The notes under the pieces are model-generated. The model was given only the letters and a program-made list of their open reading frames with translations. It was not told the origin of the DNA and made no database searches. Position numbers and translations under genes: made by a program. From assembly GCA_049602155.1 (NCBI GenBank), contig JBMYRH010000055.1:1-13744 (forward strand): a DNA stretch of 13,744 bases, written 5' to 3'. This document shows, in pieces, positions 6,831-13,744 of the stretch (the stretch's first letter is position 1; each line of letters starts with the position of its first letter). The DNA is from JBMYRH01 sp049602155. Lineage in GTDB: Bacteria > Myxococcota_A > UBA9042 > PHBI01 > JBMYRH01.

Positions 6831-9257
6831 CTACTCCGCTAGCGTGTTCTCGTAGCCCTCGAACGCGCGGCACGGCTGCCCACGAAGGGTGCAGGCGGGC
6901 GGCGGGGTCTCCACCGTCACGCTCGGGATGACAGGCAGGACCATCGACGATGGGAAGGCCGCTTGGTGGGCGACTGAGTGGGTCGTCTCTTCCGGCAAGT
7001 CCAGGAGGATGAAGAACCAGCGGGCGCTTGAGTCGCCGGGCGTGTCTACCGCGATTCGGATGCGTGAGCCGGCCCTGAAGATGTGGCCAAAGGGCATCAT
7101 CTCGACCCGCACCTGAGACCACTCGCCCTCGGGCAAGGGCTGGGCGTCCTCTTCGAGGTGGGTCTTGACCGGGCGAAGCTCGGTCGCGTCATCTCGGAGC
7201 GCGCGATGGCTCGCGCGGAGCACCCCGCTTTGGACCAGCATCTCTTGGCCGTCGTCGCGCACCTCGGTGAGCGTCACCTCGATGTCGGCGTCGGTCGCCG
7301 TCGACTGAAACCAGAGGTCGATCGAGCCGTGCCCGAGCATGACGACCTCATCGTTGAGCGGCTCGCTGATGAACGCCGCGGCGCTCCCAGGCGCCATCTG
7401 CCGGAAGTCCCAAGGCGGGTCAGTGCTGTTGATGTCACCGCTCGGGAGCGTCGTGCGGGTCGCCGCGTCTGCGTCGTGGATGTACGTACTCGCCCCACCG
7501 GCTTCCGGTGGCAGCTCGGTGGAGAGCGAGCCATCCGGCTGGAAATACCAGCGGGTGGCGACCGTGTCGGGTAAGGGCCACTCGGTGTGGTGGGTCTCAA
7601 AGGTCCCCGCCGGCGCCCCTGGTCCCTCGGGGAGGCCGCCGCACTCCCAGATGACCCTCAGTTTGTCCTCCGCGTTGTAGTCCGAGAGCGCGGTCTCGAA
7701 GTCGTCGTAGTCGGCGAAGCGGTTCGGCGAGAGCTCAAGCTCGACCCCAAAGCCCTGGGCGAAGAAGAAGGGGACGAGCCCCACGACGGTCTCGTCGATG
7801 CTCGGGATCTCACGGGCGACGAAGAAGTCCATGAACGTCTTCCACTCCATCAAGATCTGAGGGCTGAACCCATCCACATGCACCCCATTAGAGACCGTAA
7901 AGCGCGCGTGTGGGCTTGAGGTGAACTTGTCGAGGAGCGCCGCGAAGTGAGGGCCCGTCTGCTCATCATGCCACTGGCCGGTCAGGTAGACCGGCACGTC
8001 GATGATGTCCACCCAGCTGCTCGGGTCGAGCGGCGCGGCGACCTCCTCGGTGTAGTAAGGATTATCGAGGGCCTTTTGCACCACGTCGACCAGCTGACCG
8101 TGGAGCTTCTGATGCTCGGCGCACAGCGCGTCCCCCGAGTCGACCACATCCTGAATCCAACCATGGCCATAAGGCCTGGCGCGGTCGAGCACGTTGTCGA
8201 CCCAAGAGAGCGCGAAGCCATCGTTGTAGATGCCGCCGGGCGCGAGCGTCGATGACGCCGAGTCGGCTAGCACGCTCATCGGCGTAATCGCCGCCAGTGA
8301 AGGCGGCTGAGCCTTGGCCGTGAAGAGCTGCGCGATGCCCGGGAAACTCAAGCCGACCATGCCGACCTTGCCGTGCTTGACCCAGTCTTGGCTGGCGACG
8401 ATCTCGATGATGTCGTAGCCATCCATCAGCTGAAGCGGCTCGAAGTAGTCATAGGCGCCGTCCGAGCACCCCGTCCCGCGCATGTTCACGCCCACCGACG
8501 CGTAGCCCATCAGCCCCGTGAAGATGCCCGCGCCAAAGCTCGGCACGTCGCAGAGCACCGGGAACTCTCCGCAGAAGGGCTCGGCGACATCCGAGAGCTT
8601 CTGACCAGGCCTCGCTGGGCTGTAGCCCGAGTAGTTCACGACCGTCGGGTAGGGGCCGTCCTCGATGGGGCCCGGGAGCGACACAAAGACGTGGAGCTTG
8701 GTGCCATCGCGGGTCGTGATGTAGCTGTTGCCCGGGGCGAGCGTCTGGGATGCGTAGAGCTCAGGGTCCGGCGCCAGGTCGGCCTCGGACTTCACCCACA
8801 CATCGGTGGCCTGGTCCTCGGGGGTGTCTTTGAGGCGCACGACGCGCCCGGTACCCGGGGCGAGGCCGCGCAAAATCAAGCTGCCGTAGTCATCCGCCGT
8901 GCCCGCCGCCACGACAGCTCCCTCGTCATCGAGGAGCTCCAACTCGGCGCCCATCGAGGCGTCCCAGATGTAGACCTGCTCCAGGGTGCCGCGCACCTTG
9001 AAGCTCGCTGCGTCGAGGTTCGGCCCCGTGTACTCGGGGACGGTCACGACGTCGTCGCTCTCGCCGGCGTCGGCCTCGCTGGGCCCCTGCCCTGCGTCGT
9101 CCGCCACCCCGCCTCCTCGCGCGGCATCTTCTGCCCCCGCTTCGACGTCCGCCCCGGCGACGGTGGTGCCGTCGTCGTCACCAGGTTCGATCGTGTCCGT
9201 GCCGCACGCTGACATCACCAGGGTGAGTGCGAGGCACGTGGAGAGGGTTGCCTTCAT
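6831..9257 (-). CDS. Lipid-anchored CocE/NonD-family serine hydrolase (X-Pro dipeptidyl-peptidase-like)
   Basis: The product is 808 aa. Residues 1-18 are a lipoprotein signal ending M-S-A-C18, with Gly at +2, so an outer-membrane lipoprotein is likely. Residues 19-75 are an Asp/Ala/Gly-rich flexible linker. About 80-165 form a small beta domain (VYIWDASMGAELELLDDEG...DYGSLILRGLAPG) of the kind that precedes some secreted hydrolases. The alpha/beta-hydrolase domain follows: PTVVNYSGY, VGVNMRGTGCSDGAYDY, then G-L-S304-F-P-G as nucleophile elbow. Likely partners are D431 (GQWHDEQTG) and H460 (SNGVHVDGF), completing a Ser-Asp-His triad in family order. The C-terminal part, from about 615, is a jelly-roll PepX_C-like domain (GSIDLWFQSTATDADIEVTL, MPFGHIFRAGSRIRIAVD). 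Family members cleave X-Pro peptides or esters/amides such as cocaine and cephalosporin side chains; the substrate here cannot be told. GGAG lies 4 bases before ATG. Upstream on the same strand is an orphan lipoprotein gene with its own promoter-like site. Confidence 0.92.
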   Translation of the reverse strand: MKATLSTCLALTLVMSACGTDTIEPGDDDGTTVAGADVEAGAEDAARGGGVADDAGQGPSEADAGESDDVVTVPEYTGPNLDAASFKVRGTLEQVYIWDASMGAELELLDDEGAVVAAGTADDYGSLILRGLAPGTGRVVRLKDTPEDQATDVWVKSEADLAPDPELYASQTLAPGNSYITTRDGTKLHVFVSLPGPIEDGPYPTVVNYSGYSPARPGQKLSDVAEPFCGEFPVLCDVPSFGAGIFTGLMGYASVGVNMRGTGCSDGAYDYFEPLQLMDGYDIIEIVASQDWVKHGKVGMVGLSFPGIAQLFTAKAQPPSLAAITPMSVLADSASSTLAPGGIYNDGFALSWVDNVLDRARPYGHGWIQDVVDSGDALCAEHQKLHGQLVDVVQKALDNPYYTEEVAAPLDPSSWVDIIDVPVYLTGQWHDEQTGPHFAALLDKFTSSPHARFTVSNGVHVDGFSPQILMEWKTFMDFFVAREIPSIDETVVGLVPFFFAQGFGVELELSPNRFADYDDFETALSDYNAEDKLRVIWECGGLPEGPGAPAGTFETHHTEWPLPDTVATRWYFQPDGSLSTELPPEAGGASTYIHDADAATRTTLPSGDINSTDPPWDFRQMAPGSAAAFISEPLNDEVVMLGHGSIDLWFQSTATDADIEVTLTEVRDDGQEMLVQSGVLRASHRALRDDATELRPVKTHLEEDAQPLPEGEWSQVRVEMMPFGHIFRAGSRIRIAVDTPGDSSARWFFILLDLPEETTHSVAHQAAFPSSMVLPVIPSVTVETPPPACTLRGQPCRAFEGYENTLAE

Positions 9258-9292
9258 GGTGCTCCGGGGACGAACGAGTTACTGCGCGCAGG

Positions 9293-9322
9293 ATGATAGC
9301 TGCCCCCCCCCTGCCACGTCAC
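9293..9322 (-). promoter_or_regulatory. Putative promoter of the CocE-type hydrolase gene
   Basis: On the minus strand GTGACG (9317-9322), an 18-base spacer with a run of nine G, and TATCAT (9293-9298). The leader to ATG 9257 would be about 28 bases. The same GTGAC-N18-TATC pattern stands before the next gene upstream (9813-9842). Confidence 0.5.
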
Positions 9323-9330
9323 CCACTTCT

Positions 9331-9382
9331 TGAGCCCAGAGGCACCGCTCCAGGCGTCACGCGCCTGTGCCTCAGGGGCTCA
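9331..9382 (-). terminator. Long hairpin spanning the stop of the 132-aa lipoprotein gene
   Basis: TGAGCCC (9331-9337) pairs with GGGCTCA (9376-9382), GAGGCAC (9339-9345) with GTGCCTC (9367-9373), and inside a 6-base one-sided bulge AGGCG (9352-9356) with CGCCT (9362-9366), loop TCACG. That is 19 pairs with one 1x2 internal loop and one bulge. The stop codon (9372-9374) lies in the stem. No T-tract follows. A rival 10-bp pairing exists: GCCCAGAGGC (9334-9343) with GCCTCTGGGC (9385-9394), which would exclude part of the first stem. Confidence 0.55.
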
Positions 9383-9770
9383 CAGCCTCTGGGCACGCAG
9401 CCGCGAACGCCTGAAGCGTCGCCGTGTAGTTATCGAACACCGAGGGGGTGCACGTCCCACTGGTGATCACGCTCATCGTGCCCGGCCAGGTGGCGTCCAC
9501 CTCGAGCATCTCGTTCTCGATGGTCGGCGCGTCCAGACACATCGCGAACTCAGAGGGCTCGTCCGAGGGCAACTCAGCGCCGCCTGCGTCGACCGTGAAG
9601 GCGATCGTCACCAGGGACAGCTCGTCAGAGGCCGCGATGATGTCCGTGACGACCCACTGCCCCCCGTAGTCGTCATACGTACAAGGCCCCCCCGTCTGGG
9701 TGAGCTCGTCACAACCGATGGCGGTCATGCAAAGGGAGAGCAAGGCGAAAGAGAAGAGGAGTCGGCACAT
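9372..9770 (-). CDS. Small orphan lipoprotein, unrecognised
   Basis: The product is 132 aa. The start ATG 9770 is chosen for its signal peptide and for GGAG 7 bases before it. Residues 1-20 are a lipoprotein signal (MCRLLFSFALLSLCMTAIGC) with the lipid-bearing Cys at 20 and Asp at +2. The mature part has Cys at 30, 78, 107 and 126, enough for two disulfides, and a probable beta-rich body: GGQWVVTDIIA, then LSLVTIAFTV, then PGTMSVITSG. The wording recalls small lipoproteins with a lipocalin-like or beta-sandwich core, but no family is recognised. The C-terminal codons lie in a long hairpin. It precedes the hydrolase gene on the same strand, yet the hairpin and a separate promoter-like site between them argue against tight co-transcription. 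Confidence 0.75.
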   Translation of the reverse strand: MCRLLFSFALLSLCMTAIGCDELTQTGGPCTYDDYGGQWVVTDIIAASDELSLVTIAFTVDAGGAELPSDEPSEFAMCLDAPTIENEMLEVDATWPGTMSVITSGTCTPSVFDNYTATLQAFAAACPEAVSP

Positions 9771-9812
9771 GTTGGGGCTCCAGTCGCGCAGGGGCGGTAG
9801 GGGGTCTGGGAG

Positions 9813-9842
9813 AGGATAGCGGCGCACGCACACCCGGGTCAC
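9813..9842 (-). promoter_or_regulatory. Putative promoter of the 132-aa lipoprotein gene
   Basis: GTGACC (9837-9842), an 18-base spacer and TATCCT (9813-9818) on the minus strand. The leader to ATG 9770 would be about 35 bases and holds the GGAG at 9778-9781. It shares its layout with the promoter-like site at 9293-9322. No clear promoter was picked for the divergent plus-strand gene in the same 233-bp gap. Confidence 0.5.
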
Positions 9843-9990
9843 CCTCCAATGGCAGGGCTCTCGTCGTGGCGACCCAATCCGTTGCCCTCTTTTAACAACG
9901 GGGAGTGCGCGCACAATCCCACTGGTCTGACTCCACTCTGTGGGATATGCCACCCTTGGAGCCCCCCGGCTCACCTCGCAGACGCCCTTC

Positions 9991-9996
9991 AAGGAG
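9991..9996 (+). promoter_or_regulatory. Ribosome binding site of the 1155-aa lipoprotein gene
   Basis: AAGGAG ends 7 bases before ATG 10004. It fixes this start over an in-frame ATG at 9905, which would put 33 Arg/Pro-rich residues before the signal peptide. Confidence 0.85.
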
Positions 9997-10003
9997 CCGC
10001 CCC

Positions 10004-13000
10004 ATGACACGATGGAATCTACTCCTCGCCCTCCTCATCGCCTTTGGCCTGCAGCTGGGCTGCCACGAGGACCTCGATGAGACAAGCGGCTCAGACGAGA
10101 TCTCAGAGCTGGTCGAGACGACCCAGCTCAACGAGCTCATCGACGTCAACAAGTCGACGACGGGCAACAAGCAGATCGTCATCTTCACGAACCCTGAAGC
10201 GCAATACGACACACCGACCCTAAGCTCCGAAGACAACCCGTGCTGGGAATCCTTTGGCGACACGCGGGTACCCAATTGTGCCGGCGCCACCCACGCGGCC
10301 TCGCTCCTAGCGAGCGGAAGCGTGGATGGCTGCACGGAGACGAGCTGGTTCGGAGACGGTACCTGTGACAGCGCGCACCCCGATAACCTCAACTGCGCGG
10401 CGACCGGGTGGGATGGCGGCGACTGCAAAGTCCCGACGCGCGACCGGGTCGAGTTCTTCGCCTACCACAACGGCTGTGACGTCGACGCCATCCCGGGCCT
10501 CTGTCATCGAGAGCTCGTCGCTGTCGGCGGCTCCGTCGTCTTTACGCCTGATGACATCATCCGTGATTACGACGACATCGTGAAAATCTTCACCTATGTC
10601 GCCGAGGCGGTGCAGGCCGTTGTCTCCATCGCGCTTACGGTCGTGACAGCGGGCGCCGCCAGCGGGCTCATCGCCGAAGAGGTTGCCGAGGTGGCCGGCG
10701 ACGCCGCCAGCGCCTTCCTAGAGATAAGCGAAGAGACCGCCGACGCTGTGGAGGTCGGGTTAGACACCGCGAACTTTGAAGACGACTTCCTGAACCTCTC
10801 CGTTCGAACCACATCGGGCGGCCCCAGGTTCAGCTGGGCTGAGAAGCTGGCGGTGAAGATGGGCATGAATGTGCCCCTCGGGATGATCGAAGGAGGACTC
10901 AAGGGTGGACAGGATGGGGCTGGTGCGGCGTTCAAAGGTGCCTTGGAGGCATTCGGGAACACCCTGGCGGGCTCCGTCGAAAGCATCGGAGGGGCAAAAG
11001 GCTTCCTCAGCTTCGCAAAGAGCCTTGGCTCAAATGCTGAGTCGCTTGCCTTCACGGGCATCAAAGACATGGAGATCATCGCGGCCGACGTAGAGGGAGG
11101 CTTGTCGAAGAGCGCGCGGCTCCGCAACTTCGCTGCGTTTCTATGGAACAGCGCCGGGAGCGCCGAATCGGACCGGCCATCGTATGTCATCAATGCCGCC
11201 GCAAAGACCTTCTTTGCGGACACCAAGCCAAGCCTCTGGGAGGCCTTCAAAAATGAGCTAAACCTTGTACCCAAGGTCGGCGCCGCGATGACCCTCGTCA
11301 CGAAGGGGACACACCTGGCCCTGCAAATCGTCGACGACGAGGGCGAGACCCAGAACGTCTCTTTTAACCGTGGACATATCCAGAGGATCGTCGATCGCCT
11401 GAGTGACGACCCCTCTTTTGAGGCTGACGTCTCGGATTACGTGCGCCAAAACGTGCCTATCGAGCGTGGCGTTCGGGCGCTCGCGGTAGCCCATAACCTC
11501 TGGGTCAACGCTCCGGATCTGCATGAGAAGCTCGCCCCCCTCTTTGAGACAGAGGCGGAGGTCTCAGATCTCTACACGGGCTACCTTCCAGCCGCGATGC
11601 TCACGGGGGCAGAAACGCTCAACGCCGACTATCACCTCGCCATCAGCGCCGAAGACCACACGCTCTACGCTAGGCTCAACACCAGCTTTGTCGCCGGCAA
11701 CCTTGAAGAGAGCGTCCACAACGAGCTCTTGAGCCGAGACTTCAAGACCGAGGGCTACGCCGTGGCCTCCGACACGCTGAAGAAGGCGGGCTACCTCCCC
11801 CTCCACGAGCTGACAGATGTCGACACCCAGAACATTCAAAACCTGATGATGTGCACGCGGATCGCGATGGGCATGCCAGTCTCAATCAAACTCTGGTCCA
11901 ACAAGGAGTGGAACTACCTCGCTGGCTACAGAGGCAAGCTCTACCGAAACATCGCGGGCTTCCTACGCAACGAACAGGGAGCGCCGAGCTTCGACCACTG
12001 GACGACGCATTGGTACGCCCCAGGTCACCCAAAGCACAACACCTTCTGGGAGGAGATCGTGGGCTTCACCGGACAAGTGGGCACCTACGCGGCGACCCAG
12101 ACCACGGCCGACGCGACAGCGCCGCTGCTCCCATTGACCAAGGGCCTCTTCATCAACCAAGACCACCACCTTCACATGGAGGTCAAAGACATCACCGATG
12201 AGGAGCTCTCCCAGTGGAACGCCAATGGGGAGCCTGGCACAGGATGGAATGATGGCTGCGGTGCCACCAAAGACAGGCTCATCGCGGTGACCTTAAAGGC
12301 TGCAGAGGCCATCAACTGGTGGAAAGGCCTGAACGTCTCAGTGCTCAAATACAACCCCGCGACCTGCGAGGTAGACCCAGCTGCGGAGCCGAACTCACAC
12401 GGGTTAGAGGTCAAAGCAGACGGCGCACCCATGACGCTCTATATCCCCGTGGGTAACTTCAAAGAGTGGCTCTCAGCCCTCGAAGCGGCGCCCGGCAATG
12501 AGTGGGTGGGCAATGTCTTCTACAGCCTCTTCGAGTTCAAGGTGGAGAACTGCTTTGCCGTTCCTTTCGACATTGGAGCGAGCTTCTACAACCTCGAAGA
12601 TCTCGTGGGCAAGCACATCACCGTCACCTGGGTCACGGAAGGCTCCAGCGGCTCGGACTTCTACGGCGTCCCCGGTGAATATGACCTGCATGGCGACCAA
12701 TCCGACGTCGTCGTCTCTTCCCAGGGAGCGCACAGCGACACGACCGGCGCCATGATCGGCTTCGCGATTCACCCAGGGATAAGTTGGTGGAAGGGCATCG
12801 CGCTGAGGAAGAGCGACGGCACCAAGCTTTGGCTCACAAAAAATGACCTGGTGGGCAACGTAAACGATGGCTTCGTTCCGGACGGGACGACGGCCTTGTT
12901 CCAATCGGATGATCCCGTAAGCGAGTGGGGCTATCACGTCCACGTGGAGTTCTGGAAAGAGGTGACCCCGGGCGTCAACTACTACCAAAAGGCCGTCAAA

Positions 13001-13471
13001 ATTAAGACCGAGGACCTCCAGGGCTACTACACCAACTTTTTGTGGAAGTACGACGGCACCAATTACGGCCCAATCAGAAACAGCTATGTCGCCAACGGAG
13101 GCCACGACAACATCAGCGTGCAAATAGAGGACTTGCCCGCAGACCGGGCCGCGTTCCCTGGCGGGATGGCCCAAGTGCGCTTCGCCGTGGCGCCAGGGAT
13201 CACCTGGTGGAAGGCCATCAAGGTGGTGTTGGTGAACGGCGCGACGGAGATGCTCTGGACACATACCTCAACTCAGACAACTGGGCTCAATCCCTTGGAT
13301 AGCTCCTCGGTGATAAACGTCTACCCTGCGCTCATACCGAGCGGGAGCGAGGTCCGAGTGCAGTTCTGGAAAAAGGTCACTCCCGGCGTCAACTACTACG
13401 TCGGTGACGCCAAGATCGACTTTGACTCCATCGCTGGCAAGAGCGTGACCTTTATCTGGGAGAACGACTGA
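10004..13471 (+). CDS. Giant predicted lipoprotein with LNR motif, hydrophobic segment and three C-terminal repeats
   Basis: The product is 1155 aa; no whole-length family is recognised. Residues 1-20 (MTRWNLLLALLIAFGLQLGC) look like a lipoprotein signal with Cys20, though Gln at -3 is unusual. Residues 110-141 match a Notch/LNR calcium-binding motif: C110, W115-F-G-D-G, C121, N128-L-N, C131, then W-D-G-G-D-C141. It has four of the usual six Cys, with C158 and C167 close behind. Residues about 193-238 hold a strong hydrophobic stretch (VQAVVSIALTVVTAGAASG) followed by an Ala/Glu-rich helix, which could insert in a membrane. About 280-360 is Gly/Ala-rich. About 365-715 is helical and unassigned. 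The last 440 residues hold three related units of about 140-160 aa with I-[NST]-W-W-K (772-774, 928-930, 1068-1070) and, in the last two, F-W-K-[EK]-V-T-P-G-V-N-Y-Y. These are probably beta-rich binding modules on the cell surface. It is divergently placed from two lipoprotein genes. Adhesin, envelope-acting toxin or glycan binder are all possible; none is shown. Confidence 0.85.
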   Translation: MTRWNLLLALLIAFGLQLGCHEDLDETSGSDEISELVETTQLNELIDVNKSTTGNKQIVIFTNPEAQYDTPTLSSEDNPCWESFGDTRVPNCAGATHAASLLASGSVDGCTETSWFGDGTCDSAHPDNLNCAATGWDGGDCKVPTRDRVEFFAYHNGCDVDAIPGLCHRELVAVGGSVVFTPDDIIRDYDDIVKIFTYVAEAVQAVVSIALTVVTAGAASGLIAEEVAEVAGDAASAFLEISEETADAVEVGLDTANFEDDFLNLSVRTTSGGPRFSWAEKLAVKMGMNVPLGMIEGGLKGGQDGAGAAFKGALEAFGNTLAGSVESIGGAKGFLSFAKSLGSNAESLAFTGIKDMEIIAADVEGGLSKSARLRNFAAFLWNSAGSAESDRPSYVINAAAKTFFADTKPSLWEAFKNELNLVPKVGAAMTLVTKGTHLALQIVDDEGETQNVSFNRGHIQRIVDRLSDDPSFEADVSDYVRQNVPIERGVRALAVAHNLWVNAPDLHEKLAPLFETEAEVSDLYTGYLPAAMLTGAETLNADYHLAISAEDHTLYARLNTSFVAGNLEESVHNELLSRDFKTEGYAVASDTLKKAGYLPLHELTDVDTQNIQNLMMCTRIAMGMPVSIKLWSNKEWNYLAGYRGKLYRNIAGFLRNEQGAPSFDHWTTHWYAPGHPKHNTFWEEIVGFTGQVGTYAATQTTADATAPLLPLTKGLFINQDHHLHMEVKDITDEELSQWNANGEPGTGWNDGCGATKDRLIAVTLKAAEAINWWKGLNVSVLKYNPATCEVDPAAEPNSHGLEVKADGAPMTLYIPVGNFKEWLSALEAAPGNEWVGNVFYSLFEFKVENCFAVPFDIGASFYNLEDLVGKHITVTWVTEGSSGSDFYGVPGEYDLHGDQSDVVVSSQGAHSDTTGAMIGFAIHPGISWWKGIALRKSDGTKLWLTKNDLVGNVNDGFVPDGTTALFQSDDPVSEWGYHVHVEFWKEVTPGVNYYQKAVKIKTEDLQGYYTNFLWKYDGTNYGPIRNSYVANGGHDNISVQIEDLPADRAAFPGGMAQVRFAVAPGITWWKAIKVVLVNGATEMLWTHTSTQTTGLNPLDSSSVINVYPALIPSGSEVRVQFWKKVTPGVNYYVGDAKIDFDSIAGKSVTFIWEND
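12149..13468 (+). repeat. Three protein-level repeats at the C-terminus of the giant lipoprotein
   Basis: Unit 1 is about 12149-12634, unit 2 about 12635-13048, unit 3 about 13049-13468. Each has a polar lead-in (HHLHMEVKDI or HDNISVQIEDL), a strand ending in a W-W-K motif (codons at 12317, 12785, 13205) and a closing strand (ITVTWVTE, NFLWKYD, VTFIWEND). Units 2 and 3 also share FWK[EK]VTPGVNYY about 53-55 residues after W-W-K. DNA identity is local, for example GGCGTCAACTACTA in both, so the copies are old. Unit 1 is the most divergent. Boundaries are by eye. Confidence 0.75.
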
Positions 13472-13500
13472 GGGGCCGCGTATCGGACACGCTAGCCCCT
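13471..13500. terminator. Hairpin between convergent genes
   Basis: AGGGGC (13471-13476) pairs with GCCCCT (13495-13500), and inside it GCGT (13478-13481) pairs with ACGC (13489-13492). The first arm begins on the last base of the TGA of the giant lipoprotein gene. The gap to the opposing gene's stop is only 60 bases, so it may serve both strands. It has no T-tract. Confidence 0.45.
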
Positions 13501-13531
13501 GAGGGTCTTGGCGCTCAATGCACCACTTCCC

Positions 13532-13744
13532 TTAGGGGTTACAGTACGCCCTGGAATTCTCAGTGCAATCGCCGGCGCAGCTACAGATCCCTGGTCCGGG
13601 GATCTCAAAGTTGGAGCCCTCCTGGCCATTGCACGCCTGCCCTACCATGTCAGGATCAAAGACTGGGCAGCCCACATCGGGTTGTATCTCGCACTCGCTA
13701 ATCGGTGGGCACTCATTGCAGCTGCTCGTCGAGCCGCCGCCGCC
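13532..13744 (-). CDS. C-terminal end of a Cys-rich, probably secreted protein (cut by window edge)
   Basis: Reading the minus strand in from the right edge gives 70 codons ending in TAA at 13532-13534. The visible part begins with a Gly/Ser linker (GGGGSTSS) and then a small domain with nine Cys, at visible positions 9, 12, 18, 26, 38, 54, 56, 60 and 68, including C-x-x-C-P-P and ICSCAGDC. The pattern suggests a disulfide-knotted extracellular module. A frame this clean with regular Cys spacing is unlikely by chance, and the stop sits properly after a convergent neighbour. The start, signal and main domain are outside the window. An odd Cys count means one pairs further upstream or stays free. 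The family is not recognised. Confidence 0.75.
   Translation of the reverse strand, partial: GGGGSTSSCNECPPISECEIQPDVGCPVFDPDMVGQACNGQEGSNFEIPGPGICSCAGDCTENSRAYCNP

Noticed and set aside
8373..9212. 279-aa plus-strand open frame
   Set aside because: Antisense to the CocE-type hydrolase, which carries a signal peptide and catalytic motifs.
12473..13264. 263-aa minus-strand frame
   Set aside because: Antisense to the repeat region of the giant lipoprotein, whose repeats and aromatic motifs show the plus frame is coding.

Overview
The window is GC-rich, tightly packed bacterial DNA. It encodes purine synthesis (PurF) among secreted, lipid-anchored or multidomain proteins. The protein styles point to a Myxococcota or Bradymonadales-like deltaproteobacterial lineage: thioredoxin/PEGA/SUMF fusions, lipoproteins with long Asp/Ala/Gly-rich linkers, a Notch-type LNR motif in a lipoprotein, and a Cys-rich tail after a Gly/Ser linker. 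This lineage call is an inference from style; there is no rRNA or other marker here.

Left part (1-2919, minus strand). Two tandem genes have related N-termini: a cut thioredoxin-like exported protein (1-174), and upstream of it a full 794-aa protein made of signal peptide, thioredoxin-like domain, middle domain, PEGA repeats and a C-terminal SUMF1/FGE-sulfatase-type domain (535-2919). Both lack a Shine-Dalgarno sequence and carry a TATCCT -10-like box 6-7 bases before ATG, so both look leaderless. A 10-bp tandem repeat (311-370) lies between them.

Middle (2920-6558). purF (3184-4719, plus) starts at a GTG just before the catalytic Cys and is of the Escherichia coli type. Converging on it is an unusual minus-strand gene (4855-6528) whose product appears to join a PDZ domain containing a classic GLGF loop to a JmjC/cupin-type Fe(II)/2-oxoglutarate oxygenase domain with HxD...K...H.

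Right part (6559-13744) is a block of surface or secreted proteins: an 808-aa lipid-anchored CocE/NonD-type serine hydrolase (minus), a 132-aa orphan lipoprotein (minus), a divergent 1155-aa predicted lipoprotein with an LNR motif, a hydrophobic segment and three C-terminal repeats (plus), and the cut C-terminus of a Cys-rich protein (minus). The two minus-strand lipoprotein genes share a promoter-like pattern, GTGAC[G/C]-N18-TATC[A/C]T, and a long hairpin separates them. No tRNA, rRNA, CRISPR array, insertion sequence or phage gene was seen. The least explained loci are the PDZ-JmjC protein and the 1155-aa repeat lipoprotein.
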